Assembly: GCF_003858655.1 (NCBI RefSeq)
Contig: NZ_RQXV01000001.1
Coordinates: 1 to 64,000 of the forward strand
Reading direction: 5' to 3'
Length of the DNA: 64,000 bases
Source of the DNA: Amphritea balenae
GTDB taxonomy: Bacteria; Pseudomonadota; Gammaproteobacteria; Pseudomonadales; Balneatricaceae
The translations under genes and the position numbers were made by a program. The number at the start of each line of letters is the position of its first letter. Position 1 is the stretch's first letter. The notes beneath the pieces were generated by a model. That model was not told the DNA's origin. It did no database searches and worked only from the letters and a program-made list of their open reading frames with translations. This document shows positions 35,119 through 43,978 of the stretch, piece after piece.

Positions 35119-35403
35119 CTAAGTCAAACCCTGGTTATTACCCCGCCCTACCTGATACAGCTCCCATAACTGCTGCTTTTCTAACCAGAACATCGGTGTT
35201 GTATGAAAAAAATTTGCCAGCCTAAGAGCGGTATCTGCGGTGATAGCACGCTGACCATTAACTATCTCGTTAACCCGTCGACGTGAAATATTAAGCTCTT
35301 TAGCCAGTTGCGACTGGCTGATTTTCAGAGGTGTCAGATAACAACGCTCCAGAAACCCTCCCGGATGCTCGGGGCGCCGGCCATGAAATCTCAAACCTTG
35401 CAT
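35119..35403 (-). CDS. HigA-type antitoxin, no adjacent toxin
   Basis: 94 residues from ATG 35403 with a GAGGTG SD. The Xre/HigA helix-turn-helix (SQSQLAKELNISRRRVNEIVNG) and the PEHPGGFLERCYLTPL start (family HPGEFLxEEFLxPL) are clear. HigA antitoxins normally follow higB; here the upstream neighbour on the strand is hupC and no HigB-like ORF is seen on either side. It follows the hupSLC terminator, which overlaps its own upstream region. It could be an orphan regulator of the hydrogenase region or a relic of a lost module. Confidence 0.85.
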   Translation of the reverse strand: MQGLRFHGRRPEHPGGFLERCYLTPLKISQSQLAKELNISRRRVNEIVNGQRAITADTALRLANFFHTTPMFWLEKQQLWELYQVGRGNNQGLT

Positions 35404-35416
35404 CGTCACCTCGGTT

Positions 35417-35457
35417 AAAAACAGTATGCCGAAGCAAAGCTCCGGCATACTGTTTTC
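35417..35457 (-). terminator. Strong terminator after hupC, likely bidirectional
   Basis: CAGTATGCCG and CGGCATACTG form a long stem (ACAGTATGCCGnAGC) with A-run and T-run on both sides. It ends the hupSLC transcript 29 bp after hupC and lies directly before the HigA gene. Confidence 0.85.
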
Positions 35458-35485
35458 TATCGCTTAATAATTCGATCGCCGGCTA

Positions 35486-36178
35486 TTAGTCCGGCCGATC
35501 ATCCTTAAACATGCGCCAGCCGCCAACCATGGTCGATATCAGACTCTGACGAGACATAATATCTTCCCGAATCGCCACATAGACATGCAACATGATAAAG
35601 ATGATCAGGTACCACATGCCTAAGTGATGCCAGGTATGTACGTCCTGGCTTTGCCCCATCATAGGGATAACCCAGCCAAACATCGTATCGGCCCAACTGC
35701 CCTGCCCCAGCCCTTCACTGTATAGTGCGAAACCGGTAATAATCATGAAGATCATGCCAAGCACAAAGAAGAAAAACATCGCCATCTGACCCAGTGGGTT
35801 ATGGCCGATATATTTCTTAGGTGTTTTCTCCAGAAACAGATACCAGCGCACTTCATGCCAGACTTCTCCCCACCACTTACGGCTGAACAATTTTGGCATA
35901 AACAGTTCACGGGCATGACTGTTACCGGCAAAGGCCCAGTAGATTCGCCCCAGAAACCCTATAGCGGCGATGTAGCCCGCAGTAAAGTGAGCAAAGCGAA
36001 TATACCCCATCAGGTAATTATCGATCGCCTCCCCTGGCATAGTCGGCAAGGGCGAGCCGATAAAATAACCTGTAACACACAGCACAATCACCGACAGAAC
36101 AGTAACCCAGTGCCACAAACGTAACGGCGCCTCATAGACATACACCGCGGTCTGCTTACGTTTTTTTATAGTTTCCAT
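35486..36178 (-). CDS. hupC: Hydrogenase b-type cytochrome HupC
   Basis: 230 residues, the usual size. Four membrane helices with the haem-b His ligands (LRLWHW near 24, IRFAHFTAGY near 64, and DVHTWHHLGMWY near 184, with HVYVAIRED next). It anchors HupSL to the periplasmic face of the membrane and passes electrons to the quinone pool. GGAGGT precedes the ATG. About 50 bp downstream of hupL. Confidence 0.96.
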   Translation of the reverse strand: METIKKRKQTAVYVYEAPLRLWHWVTVLSVIVLCVTGYFIGSPLPTMPGEAIDNYLMGYIRFAHFTAGYIAAIGFLGRIYWAFAGNSHARELFMPKLFSRKWWGEVWHEVRWYLFLEKTPKKYIGHNPLGQMAMFFFFVLGMIFMIITGFALYSEGLGQGSWADTMFGWVIPMMGQSQDVHTWHHLGMWYLIIFIMLHVYVAIREDIMSRQSLISTMVGGWRMFKDDRPD

Positions 36179-36227
36179 AGCATACCTCCAGAATACCCGC
36201 CGCAGAGGACGGGCATCACTGCCAGTG

Positions 36228-38036
36228 TTATCTGATTTTCACCTTAGTCAGTTCCTGCCCGTCTTCCGACATCACATGGGTAGAACAAGCAAGACAAGGG
36301 TCAAAGCTGTGCAGTGTACGCAGGATCTCAACCGGCTCATCCGGGCGCTCCATCGGTGTATTCATCAGCGCCGCCTCGAAGGCACCGATATTTCCTTCAC
36401 CATCCCGTGGAGAACCGTTCCAGGTAGTCGGTACTATGGCCTGATAGTTCTCAATCTTGCCATCCTTAATCTTGATCCAGTGACCTAATGCCCCCCTCGG
36501 GGCTTCATTGGTACCGACACCGATCGCCTCTTTTGGCCAACTACTCGGATCCCACTTCTCAACGTTTGCCGTTGAGCTATCACCATTCTTGATGTTGCCA
36601 ACTAACTGGTGCCAGTCATCCAGCATAGTATCGACACAAAGCTCACACTCCAGCGCCCGTGCCAGTGTCCGGCCCAGGGTTGATGGCAAGAACTGCTTCA
36701 GCCCAAGATCGAGTCCGGTTGCCTGATTGAAAGCGGACAGAGAACTGTCGACCTGCTCCTGTACATATTCTTTACCGGATACATAGGCGATGATGTAGCG
36801 CGCCAGAGGCCCCACCTCCATTGCATGACCACGCCAGCGCGGTGCTTTAATCCAGGAATACTTAGCTGACTCGTCAATTTCTTTGATGTTAGTACGGCTA
36901 CCCACAGTGTTGGGGCCTAGTTCGAACTTAGGATCGGTTTCGCCTTCCCAGGGATGCAGTCCTTTTTTATCGCCTTCATAGGTGTACCAGGAGTGATCGA
37001 CAAATTCTTGAATCTGTTCCGGATCGCGTACATCAACCTCATGCACTTCGTTCCAGTTACCATTCACAATGGCGCCTGCCGGTAGCAGTTCAGACGACTT
37101 ATCGTAAGGTACCTGGGCATAAGTACCAAACGACATCACATTTTCAGATGCCAGCCCGCCACCGTACAACCAGTCTTTATACAGACTGGCCACCGCCAAC
37201 ACATCTGGCAGGTATACATTTTTAGTAAAGGCCTTAGCTTCTTCAATACGCTGTAAGACAAAGTTTAACGAGGTCATATTGACCGGTGCACCGGATGCAC
37301 CAACACCATCAATATTGATGGCACAGGCGACACCACCCACCATATAGTTAGGGTGCGGGTTCTTACCGCCGAAGATGGTATGAATCTTAACGATATCTTT
37401 CTGCAGATCCAGCGCTTCCAGATAATGCGCGACGGCCATCAAGTCCGCTTCAGGCGGTAACTTATAGGCGGGATTATCCCAGTAACCGTTGGAAAACAGA
37501 CCCAGCTGCCCACTCTCAACAAACTTCTTTAAGCGGGTTTGTACATCTTTAAAATAGCCCGGGCTGGATTTAGGGTGATGAGCGGATACCATCTTCTGCA
37601 ACTCAGAGGTTGCCACCGGATCGGCCTTCAGTGCGTTAACCGGGTTAACCCAATCCAATGCATGCAGATGATAAAAGTGCACGATGTGATCGTGAACTTG
37701 TAACGTCTTATCCATCAGATGACGAATAAGGTGAGCATTCAGCGGCACCTGGATATCCAGTGCATCTTCAACGGCACGTACCGAAGTCAGTGCATGAGTA
37801 CCCGTACAAACCCCACAGATACGTTCAACAAAAGCCCAGGCATCACGGGGATCACGCCCTTTCAGTATCACTTCCAGACCACGCCACATGGTACCTGTGG
37901 ATACGGCATTGCGGATGATATTATTTTCGTCAACATTCACTTCACAGCGCATATGACCTTCGATACGGGTAACCGGGTCAACCACAATTCGACGGCCGGT
38001 ATTATCAAGGTCCTTTGCATTCATCGGGGTATTCAT
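36228..38036 (-). CDS. hupL: Uptake [NiFe] hydrogenase large subunit HupL
   Basis: 602 residues. Nickel ligands are in [11 protein letters not shown] (Cys74, Cys77) and [10 protein letters not shown] (Cys581, Cys584). HupD would cut after His587 and remove the last 15 residues. Sequence layout matches group 1d membrane-bound enzymes. The start overlaps the hupS stop (TAATG), with AAAGGAG upstream. It oxidises H2 in the periplasm. Confidence 0.98.
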   Translation of the reverse strand: MNTPMNAKDLDNTGRRIVVDPVTRIEGHMRCEVNVDENNIIRNAVSTGTMWRGLEVILKGRDPRDAWAFVERICGVCTGTHALTSVRAVEDALDIQVPLNAHLIRHLMDKTLQVHDHIVHFYHLHALDWVNPVNALKADPVATSELQKMVSAHHPKSSPGYFKDVQTRLKKFVESGQLGLFSNGYWDNPAYKLPPEADLMAVAHYLEALDLQKDIVKIHTIFGGKNPHPNYMVGGVACAINIDGVGASGAPVNMTSLNFVLQRIEEAKAFTKNVYLPDVLAVASLYKDWLYGGGLASENVMSFGTYAQVPYDKSSELLPAGAIVNGNWNEVHEVDVRDPEQIQEFVDHSWYTYEGDKKGLHPWEGETDPKFELGPNTVGSRTNIKEIDESAKYSWIKAPRWRGHAMEVGPLARYIIAYVSGKEYVQEQVDSSLSAFNQATGLDLGLKQFLPSTLGRTLARALECELCVDTMLDDWHQLVGNIKNGDSSTANVEKWDPSSWPKEAIGVGTNEAPRGALGHWIKIKDGKIENYQAIVPTTWNGSPRDGEGNIGAFEAALMNTPMERPDEPVEILRTLHSFDPCLACSTHVMSEDGQELTKVKIR

Positions 38037-39115
38037 TATTCCTGATCTCCTTTATGCTGAGCCCGCTTAACCGCACTAACAGCGGCATGCGCAGCAACGG
38101 CGGCACCCACACCACCGGCAACAGCCATACCAATTTCATCGGCATTCTTTTCAATACCAAACTGCGGAATATTGGTCAGACGATCATAGAATGACCCCTT
38201 ATCCCAGAAACCATCTTCTGAGCAACCGATACAGCCATGCCCAGCCTGAATTGGAAATGAGGTACCTTCATTCCAGCGCACCGTTGAACAAGCGTTATAG
38301 GTTGTCGGCCCCTTGCAGCCCACTTTATACAGGCAGTAACCTTTACGAGCGCTTTCATCGTCCCACTGTTCAACAAACTGACCCGCATCGAAATGTGGAC
38401 GGCGGTAGCACTTATCATGAATACGCTGACTGTAGAACATCTTAGGCCTGCCCTGACGGTCCAGCTCCGGCAGCCTGCCAAAGGTCAGCATATAGGTGAT
38501 AACACCGGTCATCACTTCAGCGATTGGCGGACAGCCCGGTACTTTAATAATGGGTTTATCAGTAATTACTTTATGAATAGGTACGGCCTGAGTCGGATTC
38601 GGACGGGCTGCCTGAACACAGCCCCATGAAGCACATGAACCCCAGGCGATAACCGCCGCAGCATCTTTAGCCGCATGCTTTAGTTGATCAAGGAAGGGCT
38701 TACCCCCGACAATGCAGAACATCCCATCTTCATTCAGGGGTGGGTTACCTTCCACCGCCAGAATATATTTACCTTTATACTTCTGAATGGTCTCTTCCAG
38801 CGCAGCTTCCGCCTGATGTCCGGCGGCAGCCATCAGCGTGTCATCATAATCCAGAGAGATCATCGACAGCACTACATCCTTAACTAAGGGATGGGCAGAG
38901 CGAATAAAAGACTCAGAACAACAGGTACACTCCAGACCATGCACCCAGATGACCGGGGTGCGTTCTTTCGTCTCCATCGCATGCGCAATACGCGGTGCAA
39001 ACGTGGGCCCCAGGCCCAGTGCTGCAGCGGTCAGGCTACAGTATTTCAGAAAACTACGTCGTGTGATGCCCTGGCGTCGCATCACTTCGTAAAAGGTTTC
39101 TATCGATTGGGGCAT
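38036..39115 (-). CDS. hupS: Uptake [NiFe] hydrogenase small subunit HupS
   Basis: 359 residues from ATG 39115 (GGAG 8 nt upstream, and this start matches E. coli HyaA). An upstream GTG at 39166 with AAGGA is the alternative. Tat signal RRSFLK, cleavage near AHA-ME. Proximal-cluster cysteines ECTCCSE and [10 protein letters not shown] give six Cys, the hallmark of oxygen-tolerant enzymes with a [4Fe-3S] cluster. Distal and medial cluster Cys follow, then a C-terminal membrane anchor ([18 protein letters not shown]). Confidence 0.97.
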   Translation of the reverse strand: MPQSIETFYEVMRRQGITRRSFLKYCSLTAAALGLGPTFAPRIAHAMETKERTPVIWVHGLECTCCSESFIRSAHPLVKDVVLSMISLDYDDTLMAAAGHQAEAALEETIQKYKGKYILAVEGNPPLNEDGMFCIVGGKPFLDQLKHAAKDAAAVIAWGSCASWGCVQAARPNPTQAVPIHKVITDKPIIKVPGCPPIAEVMTGVITYMLTFGRLPELDRQGRPKMFYSQRIHDKCYRRPHFDAGQFVEQWDDESARKGYCLYKVGCKGPTTYNACSTVRWNEGTSFPIQAGHGCIGCSEDGFWDKGSFYDRLTNIPQFGIEKNADEIGMAVAGGVGAAVAAHAAVSAVKRAQHKGDQE

Positions 39116-39203
39116 TAGGGTTACTCCGTCAGCAGGCTCGCCTTGTGGATGCTGCGATTCAATCACTCGCAGATTCCTTTTTATTATTTATCCTCCAGCT
39201 AGC

Positions 39204-39219
39204 AGCAATTAGTGTTCCA
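39204..39219 (-). promoter_or_regulatory. Sigma54-type promoter of hupSLC
   Basis: On the minus strand TGGAAC-ACTAA-TTGC has GG and GC exactly 10 bp apart, as in -24/-12 promoters (consensus TGGCAC-N5-TTGC). It lies about 40 bp upstream of GTG 39166 and 90 bp upstream of ATG 39115. This fits with control by HoxA, encoded in the accessory operon. Confidence 0.75.
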
Positions 39220-39858
39220 ACTAAGGGAAAGCCTGTAATAACGGTAACTTTTAAAATGAAGCATGAGGATTCTTAAGCACTAGCTAACCAACTAACCAGC
39301 AAACCGGTAAATAACTTACCACCCCTGCACGGGCTGAACCTTTCGGCAATTAACTTAAAAGATGATCAAAATGGTCTGTACGGATTTAATGAAAAGAACT
39401 GGGGAATAACAGGCTCAGGCGAACTGAAGCAACAGATTCAGTTGCGGCAAGGCCACTGGTGATACGACAACCCAGAGGCATCAATGTAACCGTATAAACC
39501 TGCCTGAGCCCCCCATTTTGTTAACCCGGTTCACTACATAGTCATAATATCAACCTGCCTTCGAAAAAATAGATAACGGTATAAATTAATTAAACACTAT
39601 AAATATCAATCAGTTATAAATTTATTCAATTTTTTTAAATAAAAATGCATTTTTTTCTGAACTTTATATGAACAGCCCCCTCTAAATCTTCACATCAACA
39701 CATTATTGCAAGACCCTGAACTGCCCGGTGGAACCCCCTTCCCACCGGGCAGTTTTTTTATTAGAGCCCGGTAAACCTATTTGCTATGCTAGGCACTTTA
39801 CGGAACTGTTAAAACAGAACCTCCTCTACCATCTGAATACAGCGACCTGCGATCCATT
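39220..39858. other. Long intergenic region upstream of hupS and hisC
   Basis: About 640 bp with no protein gene I can support. Seen in it are alternative inverted repeats at 39421-39445 (AACTGAA/TTCAGTT and GCAAC/GTTGC), about 200 bp upstream of the sigma54 site and possible activator sites; an IHF-like TATCAATCAGTTA at 39604-39616; and a strong plus-strand terminator at 39721-39766 with no annotated gene before it. Confidence 0.5.
39721..39766 (+). terminator. Strong terminator without a known upstream gene
   Basis: CTGCCCGGTGG / CCACCGGGCAG stem (11 bp), 10-nt loop and seven T. It reads in the plus direction, where the nearest upstream plus-strand gene is far away, so it implies a small transcript in 39500-39720. 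Confidence 0.8.
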
Positions 39859-40926
39859 ATGAGTAAATACTGGAGCCCGGCTATCAGCCAGCTAACGCCC
39901 TACGTTCCGGGCGAACAGCCAAAAGTTGATAACCTGATCAAACTGAACACTAATGAAAACCCTTATCCGCCCTCTCCGAGAGCGGAAGAAGCGATTAATA
40001 ATTACCCTAAAGAGCGCCTGCGTCTTTACTGTGACCCTGATGCCACGCTGCTAAAGCAGGCCCTGGCTGATCACTTCCAACTGCAATATGACAATATATT
40101 TGTCGGAAACGGTTCAGACGAAGTACTGGCGCTGGCCTTTATGGCGTTTTTCCGTCAGGACCAGCCTCTGTTATTGCCGGAAACCACTTACAGCTTCTAC
40201 GATGTGTATTGCAAACTGTATGATATCGAGTATCGCCAGATCCCTCTGACCAACGCTTTTGAGATCGATCTTGAGCAGTACAATCAGGCCAACGGCGGCA
40301 TTATCTTTGCTAACCCGAATGCACCCACGGGGCGGTTACTGGAACTCGGTAAGATCGAGCGCCTGTTACAAAACAATACTGAATCGCTGGTCATTGTGGA
40401 TGAAGCTTATATCGACTTCGGTGGTGCATCAGCCGTCGAACTAACCCGTCAATACGACAACGTCCTGGTTATTCAAACTTTTTCTAAATCCCGTAGCCTG
40501 GCAGGCCTGCGTATCGGTTATGCTCTGGGACACAAGAATCTGATTGAAGGACTCGAGCGGGTTAAAAATTCATTCAACTCCTACCCTCTGGATAGCCTGG
40601 CGATTGCCGGAGCAGTTGCGGCGCTGGAGGATGATGAATACTTCAGGGAAACAACCGGCAAAATTATCGATTGCCGTGAATGGACCACTAATCAGCTAGA
40701 AGCCCTTGGTTTCGATGTTGTGCCTTCGGCAACAAACTTTGTCTTTACCTGTCACCGCAGTCTCAGTGGTGCTGAATTAATGAGCTACCTGCGCAGTAAC
40801 AACCTACTGGTCAGACACTTTGGTAAACCGGGTATCGAAAACTTCCTGCGTATTACTATCGGTACCTACGATGAGATGCAGGAGCTGATCAATACTTTGA
40901 AGCAGCACCCTGACATTTCTAGCTAA
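39859..40926 (+). CDS. hisC: Histidinol-phosphate aminotransferase HisC
   Basis: 355 residues. PLP enzyme for the histidinol-phosphate step of histidine synthesis. It has KLNTNENPYPPSP, FVGNGSDEVLAL, IFANPNAPTG, IVDEAYIDFG and the PLP lysine in QTFSKSRSLAGLRIGYA (about Lys211). This belongs to the HisC2-like group. No other his gene is adjacent. Terminator at 40976. Confidence 0.92.
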   Translation: MSKYWSPAISQLTPYVPGEQPKVDNLIKLNTNENPYPPSPRAEEAINNYPKERLRLYCDPDATLLKQALADHFQLQYDNIFVGNGSDEVLALAFMAFFRQDQPLLLPETTYSFYDVYCKLYDIEYRQIPLTNAFEIDLEQYNQANGGIIFANPNAPTGRLLELGKIERLLQNNTESLVIVDEAYIDFGGASAVELTRQYDNVLVIQTFSKSRSLAGLRIGYALGHKNLIEGLERVKNSFNSYPLDSLAIAGAVAALEDDEYFRETTGKIIDCREWTTNQLEALGFDVVPSATNFVFTCHRSLSGAELMSYLRSNNLLVRHFGKPGIENFLRITIGTYDEMQELINTLKQHPDISS

Positions 40927-40975
40927 TTACTCTGATTCAGGTCCTATCTGTTTTAGGCTCACCTGTTTCAGACAT

Positions 40976-41002
40976 AAAAAAGGCAGCCCAGGCTGCCTTT
41001 TC
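40976..41002 (+). terminator. Rho-independent terminator after hisC
   Basis: AGGCAGC-CCAG-GCTGCCT stem flanked by A-run and T-run; may serve the convergent GGDEF gene as well. Confidence 0.85.
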
Positions 41003-41044
41003 TACTATTTATTGCTTACATCGGGTTAATGCCAACCTTCAGTA

Positions 41045-41953
41045 TCATTCAGCCTCGCCACAGATCCTGTTGCCACCCTGTTGTTGCGCCTGCTTCAAAC
41101 TGCTTTCTGCCCGACCATACATATCTTCAGACGTATCGCCCTCACCGGTGAGTGTCGCCACCCCAATGCTAACCGTAAATATTACATCGCTACCTGAATG
41201 CGGTGCGGAAAGATCAGCCACCATATTTCTGACCCGCTCGGCGGCTAACAATCCTTGTTCCTGATTCGTCTCAGGCAGCAAAATGGCAAAGTCATCCTCG
41301 TCAACCCGCGCAAGGAAATCCGCCGTTCGTTTCAGGCTATTGAGCGACTCCGCCAGGCGTTTAAGAATCTGATCACCTTCATCCCAACCTTGCTGTTCAT
41401 TTATAATCCGTAAACTGTCTACATCAATGATCATCAAGCTACATATCCAGTCATAACGCAGCGCCTGAGCGATCGACTGAGCCAATACCGGCATCAGAGC
41501 CCGGCGATTATACATTCCGGTTAACAGATCCCGCTGAACGGGGGAACGCTCCCGCTCAACTTTTTTACGGCGACTAATATCCTCTATGCGACAGACTACA
41601 CTCGGCTCATCCCCTGCGGAGGGTGCCAGCCGGGCTTCGATCCAACAAGGGGCTGACATACCCCGATCCCTGAGATAAGTAATCTGATCAGGATCGAATA
41701 ACACCTCTTTAATGATCACCTGATTCAGACTCAACGCCTGGTTGACCATACCCTGAAACAGATCAGCAATCGCATCAGGGAAAATATCGTTTAGCCTCTT
41801 ACCACCCAATGCATCATCGCTACCCCAGGGTAACGTGGAATGTGAATGCGATGAAAAGATAATAGTGCCCGACTGACTGATCACCAATACATCCTCTGAT
41901 AATACATTTAGCAGTGCATCTATTCGTGTTTTCAGTACATTAGCCTTGTGCAT
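41045..41953 (-). CDS. PAS-GGDEF protein with degenerate active site
   Basis: 302 residues. A PAS domain (residues 8-125) followed by a GGDEF domain (about 140-300) with DLLTGMYNRRALM and the DVDSLRIINEQQGW metal region. The signature GGDEF is replaced by DEDDF (RVDEDDFAIL), which should abolish diguanylate cyclase activity. It may act as a GTP or c-di-GMP receptor or as a scaffold. AAAGGAG lies before the ATG. Single gene. Confidence 0.88.
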   Translation of the reverse strand: MHKANVLKTRIDALLNVLSEDVLVISQSGTIIFSSHSHSTLPWGSDDALGGKRLNDIFPDAIADLFQGMVNQALSLNQVIIKEVLFDPDQITYLRDRGMSAPCWIEARLAPSAGDEPSVVCRIEDISRRKKVERERSPVQRDLLTGMYNRRALMPVLAQSIAQALRYDWICSLMIIDVDSLRIINEQQGWDEGDQILKRLAESLNSLKRTADFLARVDEDDFAILLPETNQEQGLLAAERVRNMVADLSAPHSGSDVIFTVSIGVATLTGEGDTSEDMYGRAESSLKQAQQQGGNRICGEAE

Positions 41954-42256
41954 CTAAATGCTCCTTTCATCGCGGTCCTAAGACGTTATTTATAACATAG
42001 TAGACCGGTTTTAAACTTAACGCGGTTCCCATTCTGTGTAGCAAAACAAGAATCAGGCCCTCCTCATAAAAGATCAGCTTTGTCCTATTATGTTAAGAGG
42101 CGGTACGTATTGATCATTGCTGCTTTGTGCGCTGAGAATAAAATAAAGCAGAGTATTCTCTGGATAGTGACAGGTTTCATATACTGAATTTCAATAACTG
42201 AAAAATAACATTACTGACTTTCCGATAACATAATAAATCTATCAGCAGGCTGACGC
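41954..42256. other. Intergenic region between GGDEF and acyl-CoA ligase genes
   Basis: About 300 bp, A/T-rich with divergent promoters expected. A CTGCTTT / AAAGCAG inverted repeat (42120-42153) is the only structure seen. No ORF or RNA gene is supported. Confidence 0.5.
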
Positions 42257-43897
42257 ATGAAAACAAGAATAATTGAACCATCGCAAAACGCTTACTCGTA
42301 CCCTCTACTGATCAAAAGCCTTCTGCTCTCGGGTGAACGCTATGAACCCGATCATGAGATCGTCTATAGCGATCTGATTCGCTATGATTATGTCACCCTG
42401 AATCAGCGTATCCGTAAACTTGCCAACGTGCTGACTGAAGCCGGCGTCGGGGCTGGTGACACCGTTGCGGTAATGGACTGGGATAGCCACCGCTATCTTG
42501 AAGCTTATTTTGCTATTCCGATGATCGGCGCCATTATTCACCATGTAAATGTACGTTTAAGCCCGGATCAGATCGCCTACACCATGAATCACGCCGAAGA
42601 TGATTACCTGATGGTGCATGATGACTTTCTGGCCCTGGCGGAAGGGATCAGCGAGCGGACGCCCACTGTCAAAGGCGTTATACAGCTCACCGATGAAGCT
42701 CAGGCCACACCATCATCGCTGAATCTAATCGGCGAATACGAAACACTACTCAGTAATGCTTCCGATCAGTATGACTTTCCTGATTTTGATGAAAACTCAG
42801 TCGCTACCACCTTCTATACAACAGGCACGACAGGTAACCCCAAAGGGGTCTGTTTCAGTCACCGGCAGCTAGTTCTTCACACTCTGAACATGGCAAGCAT
42901 GCTGGGCGTCTACGAAGGTCAGCCGCTGCTTCGCTCTGAAGATGTTTATATGCCGATGACCCCCATGTTTCATGTGCATGCCTGGGGCGTACCTTATGCT
43001 GCAACAATGATCGGCGTAAAACAGGTTTATCCGGGACGCTATGAACCCAACAAAATGGTTAAGCTATACCGGGATGAAGGCGTCACATTCTCCCATGGCG
43101 TGCCCGCAGTATTACAGATGATTCTTAGCTGTGATGAAGCTAAAAACACCGACCTGAATGGCTGGAAAATGCTCACAGGAGGTAGCGCCCCGACCGCTGG
43201 ACTGGCCAGTGAAATGGCTGACAGAGGGGTGCAGTTCTTTACCGCCTATGGCATGTCTGAAACCTGTCCTCTGCTGACGCTGGTTCATCTGCATGAGAGC
43301 GAACGTGAGTTGCCACTGCAGGAACAGGTACCGGCTCGTACCAAAACAGGTGTGCCGGTCAGCATGGTAGATCTGCGTATAGTCGACCCTCAGGGAAATG
43401 TGGTTCCGCATGACGGCGAAAGTGTCGGTGAAATTGTTGTTCGGGCTCCCTGGTTAACTCAGAGCTACCATAAAGAATCAGAGAAATCGGATGAACTCTG
43501 GGCGGGCGGCTGGCTCCATACCGGCGATGTCGCATCAATAGATCAAAATAACAGTGTTCAGATCAAAGACCGGATAAAGGATGTTATTAAAACCGGCGGA
43601 GAGTGGATCTCCTCACTGGAACTGGAAAGTCTGATCAGTGAACAGGGCCATATAGCTGAAGTGGCCGTAGTAGGCATACCCGACGAGCGCTGGGATGAAC
43701 GACCTTACGCATTAGTAGTGCCGGTCCCGGGCGAGGAAGTCACCGCCGAACAAATCACTCAACACCTGCAACAATATGTTGAACAGGGACGTATTAATCG
43801 CTGGGCAATTCCACAGCAAATTGAAATCACTACTGAGATTCCCAAAACCAGCGTTGGCAAAATTAATAAGAAACAGATCAGACTCAACCTAGGGTAA
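42257..43897 (+). CDS. Fatty-acid--CoA ligase, AlkK-like
   Basis: 546 residues of the ANL superfamily. It activates a fatty acid to acyl-AMP and then acyl-CoA. A3 motif TTFYTTGTTGNPKGVCFSH, A5 FTAYGMSETCP, A7 GGWLHTGDVA, A8 DRIKDVIKTGGEWIS and the A10 lysine in PKTSVGKINKK are intact. Resembles medium-chain acyl-CoA synthetases (AlkK). An AGG precedes the ATG. Terminator at 43923. Its product could feed beta-oxidation or PHA. Confidence 0.88.
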   Translation: MKTRIIEPSQNAYSYPLLIKSLLLSGERYEPDHEIVYSDLIRYDYVTLNQRIRKLANVLTEAGVGAGDTVAVMDWDSHRYLEAYFAIPMIGAIIHHVNVRLSPDQIAYTMNHAEDDYLMVHDDFLALAEGISERTPTVKGVIQLTDEAQATPSSLNLIGEYETLLSNASDQYDFPDFDENSVATTFYTTGTTGNPKGVCFSHRQLVLHTLNMASMLGVYEGQPLLRSEDVYMPMTPMFHVHAWGVPYAATMIGVKQVYPGRYEPNKMVKLYRDEGVTFSHGVPAVLQMILSCDEAKNTDLNGWKMLTGGSAPTAGLASEMADRGVQFFTAYGMSETCPLLTLVHLHESERELPLQEQVPARTKTGVPVSMVDLRIVDPQGNVVPHDGESVGEIVVRAPWLTQSYHKESEKSDELWAGGWLHTGDVASIDQNNSVQIKDRIKDVIKTGGEWISSLELESLISEQGHIAEVAVVGIPDERWDERPYALVVPVPGEEVTAEQITQHLQQYVEQGRINRWAIPQQIEITTEIPKTSVGKINKKQIRLNLG

Positions 43898-43922
43898 TCA
43901 CCCTGTCACTTTTAGCCCTAAA

Positions 43923-43950
43923 AAAGCCCGCGATAAGCGGGCTTTGTTGT
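43923..43950 (+). terminator. Rho-independent terminator after the acyl-CoA ligase
   Basis: AAAGCCCGC-GATAA-GCGGGCTTT with a T-rich tail. Confidence 0.85.
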
Positions 43951-43978
43951 TAGACGTTCGGGGTTTGTTCAACGGCCC

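Noticed and set aside
39604-39616. IHF-like site as part of the hupS promoter
   Set aside because: The sequence fits IHF consensus, but it is about 400 bp from the sigma54 site, beyond the usual position, so its role there is not claimed.
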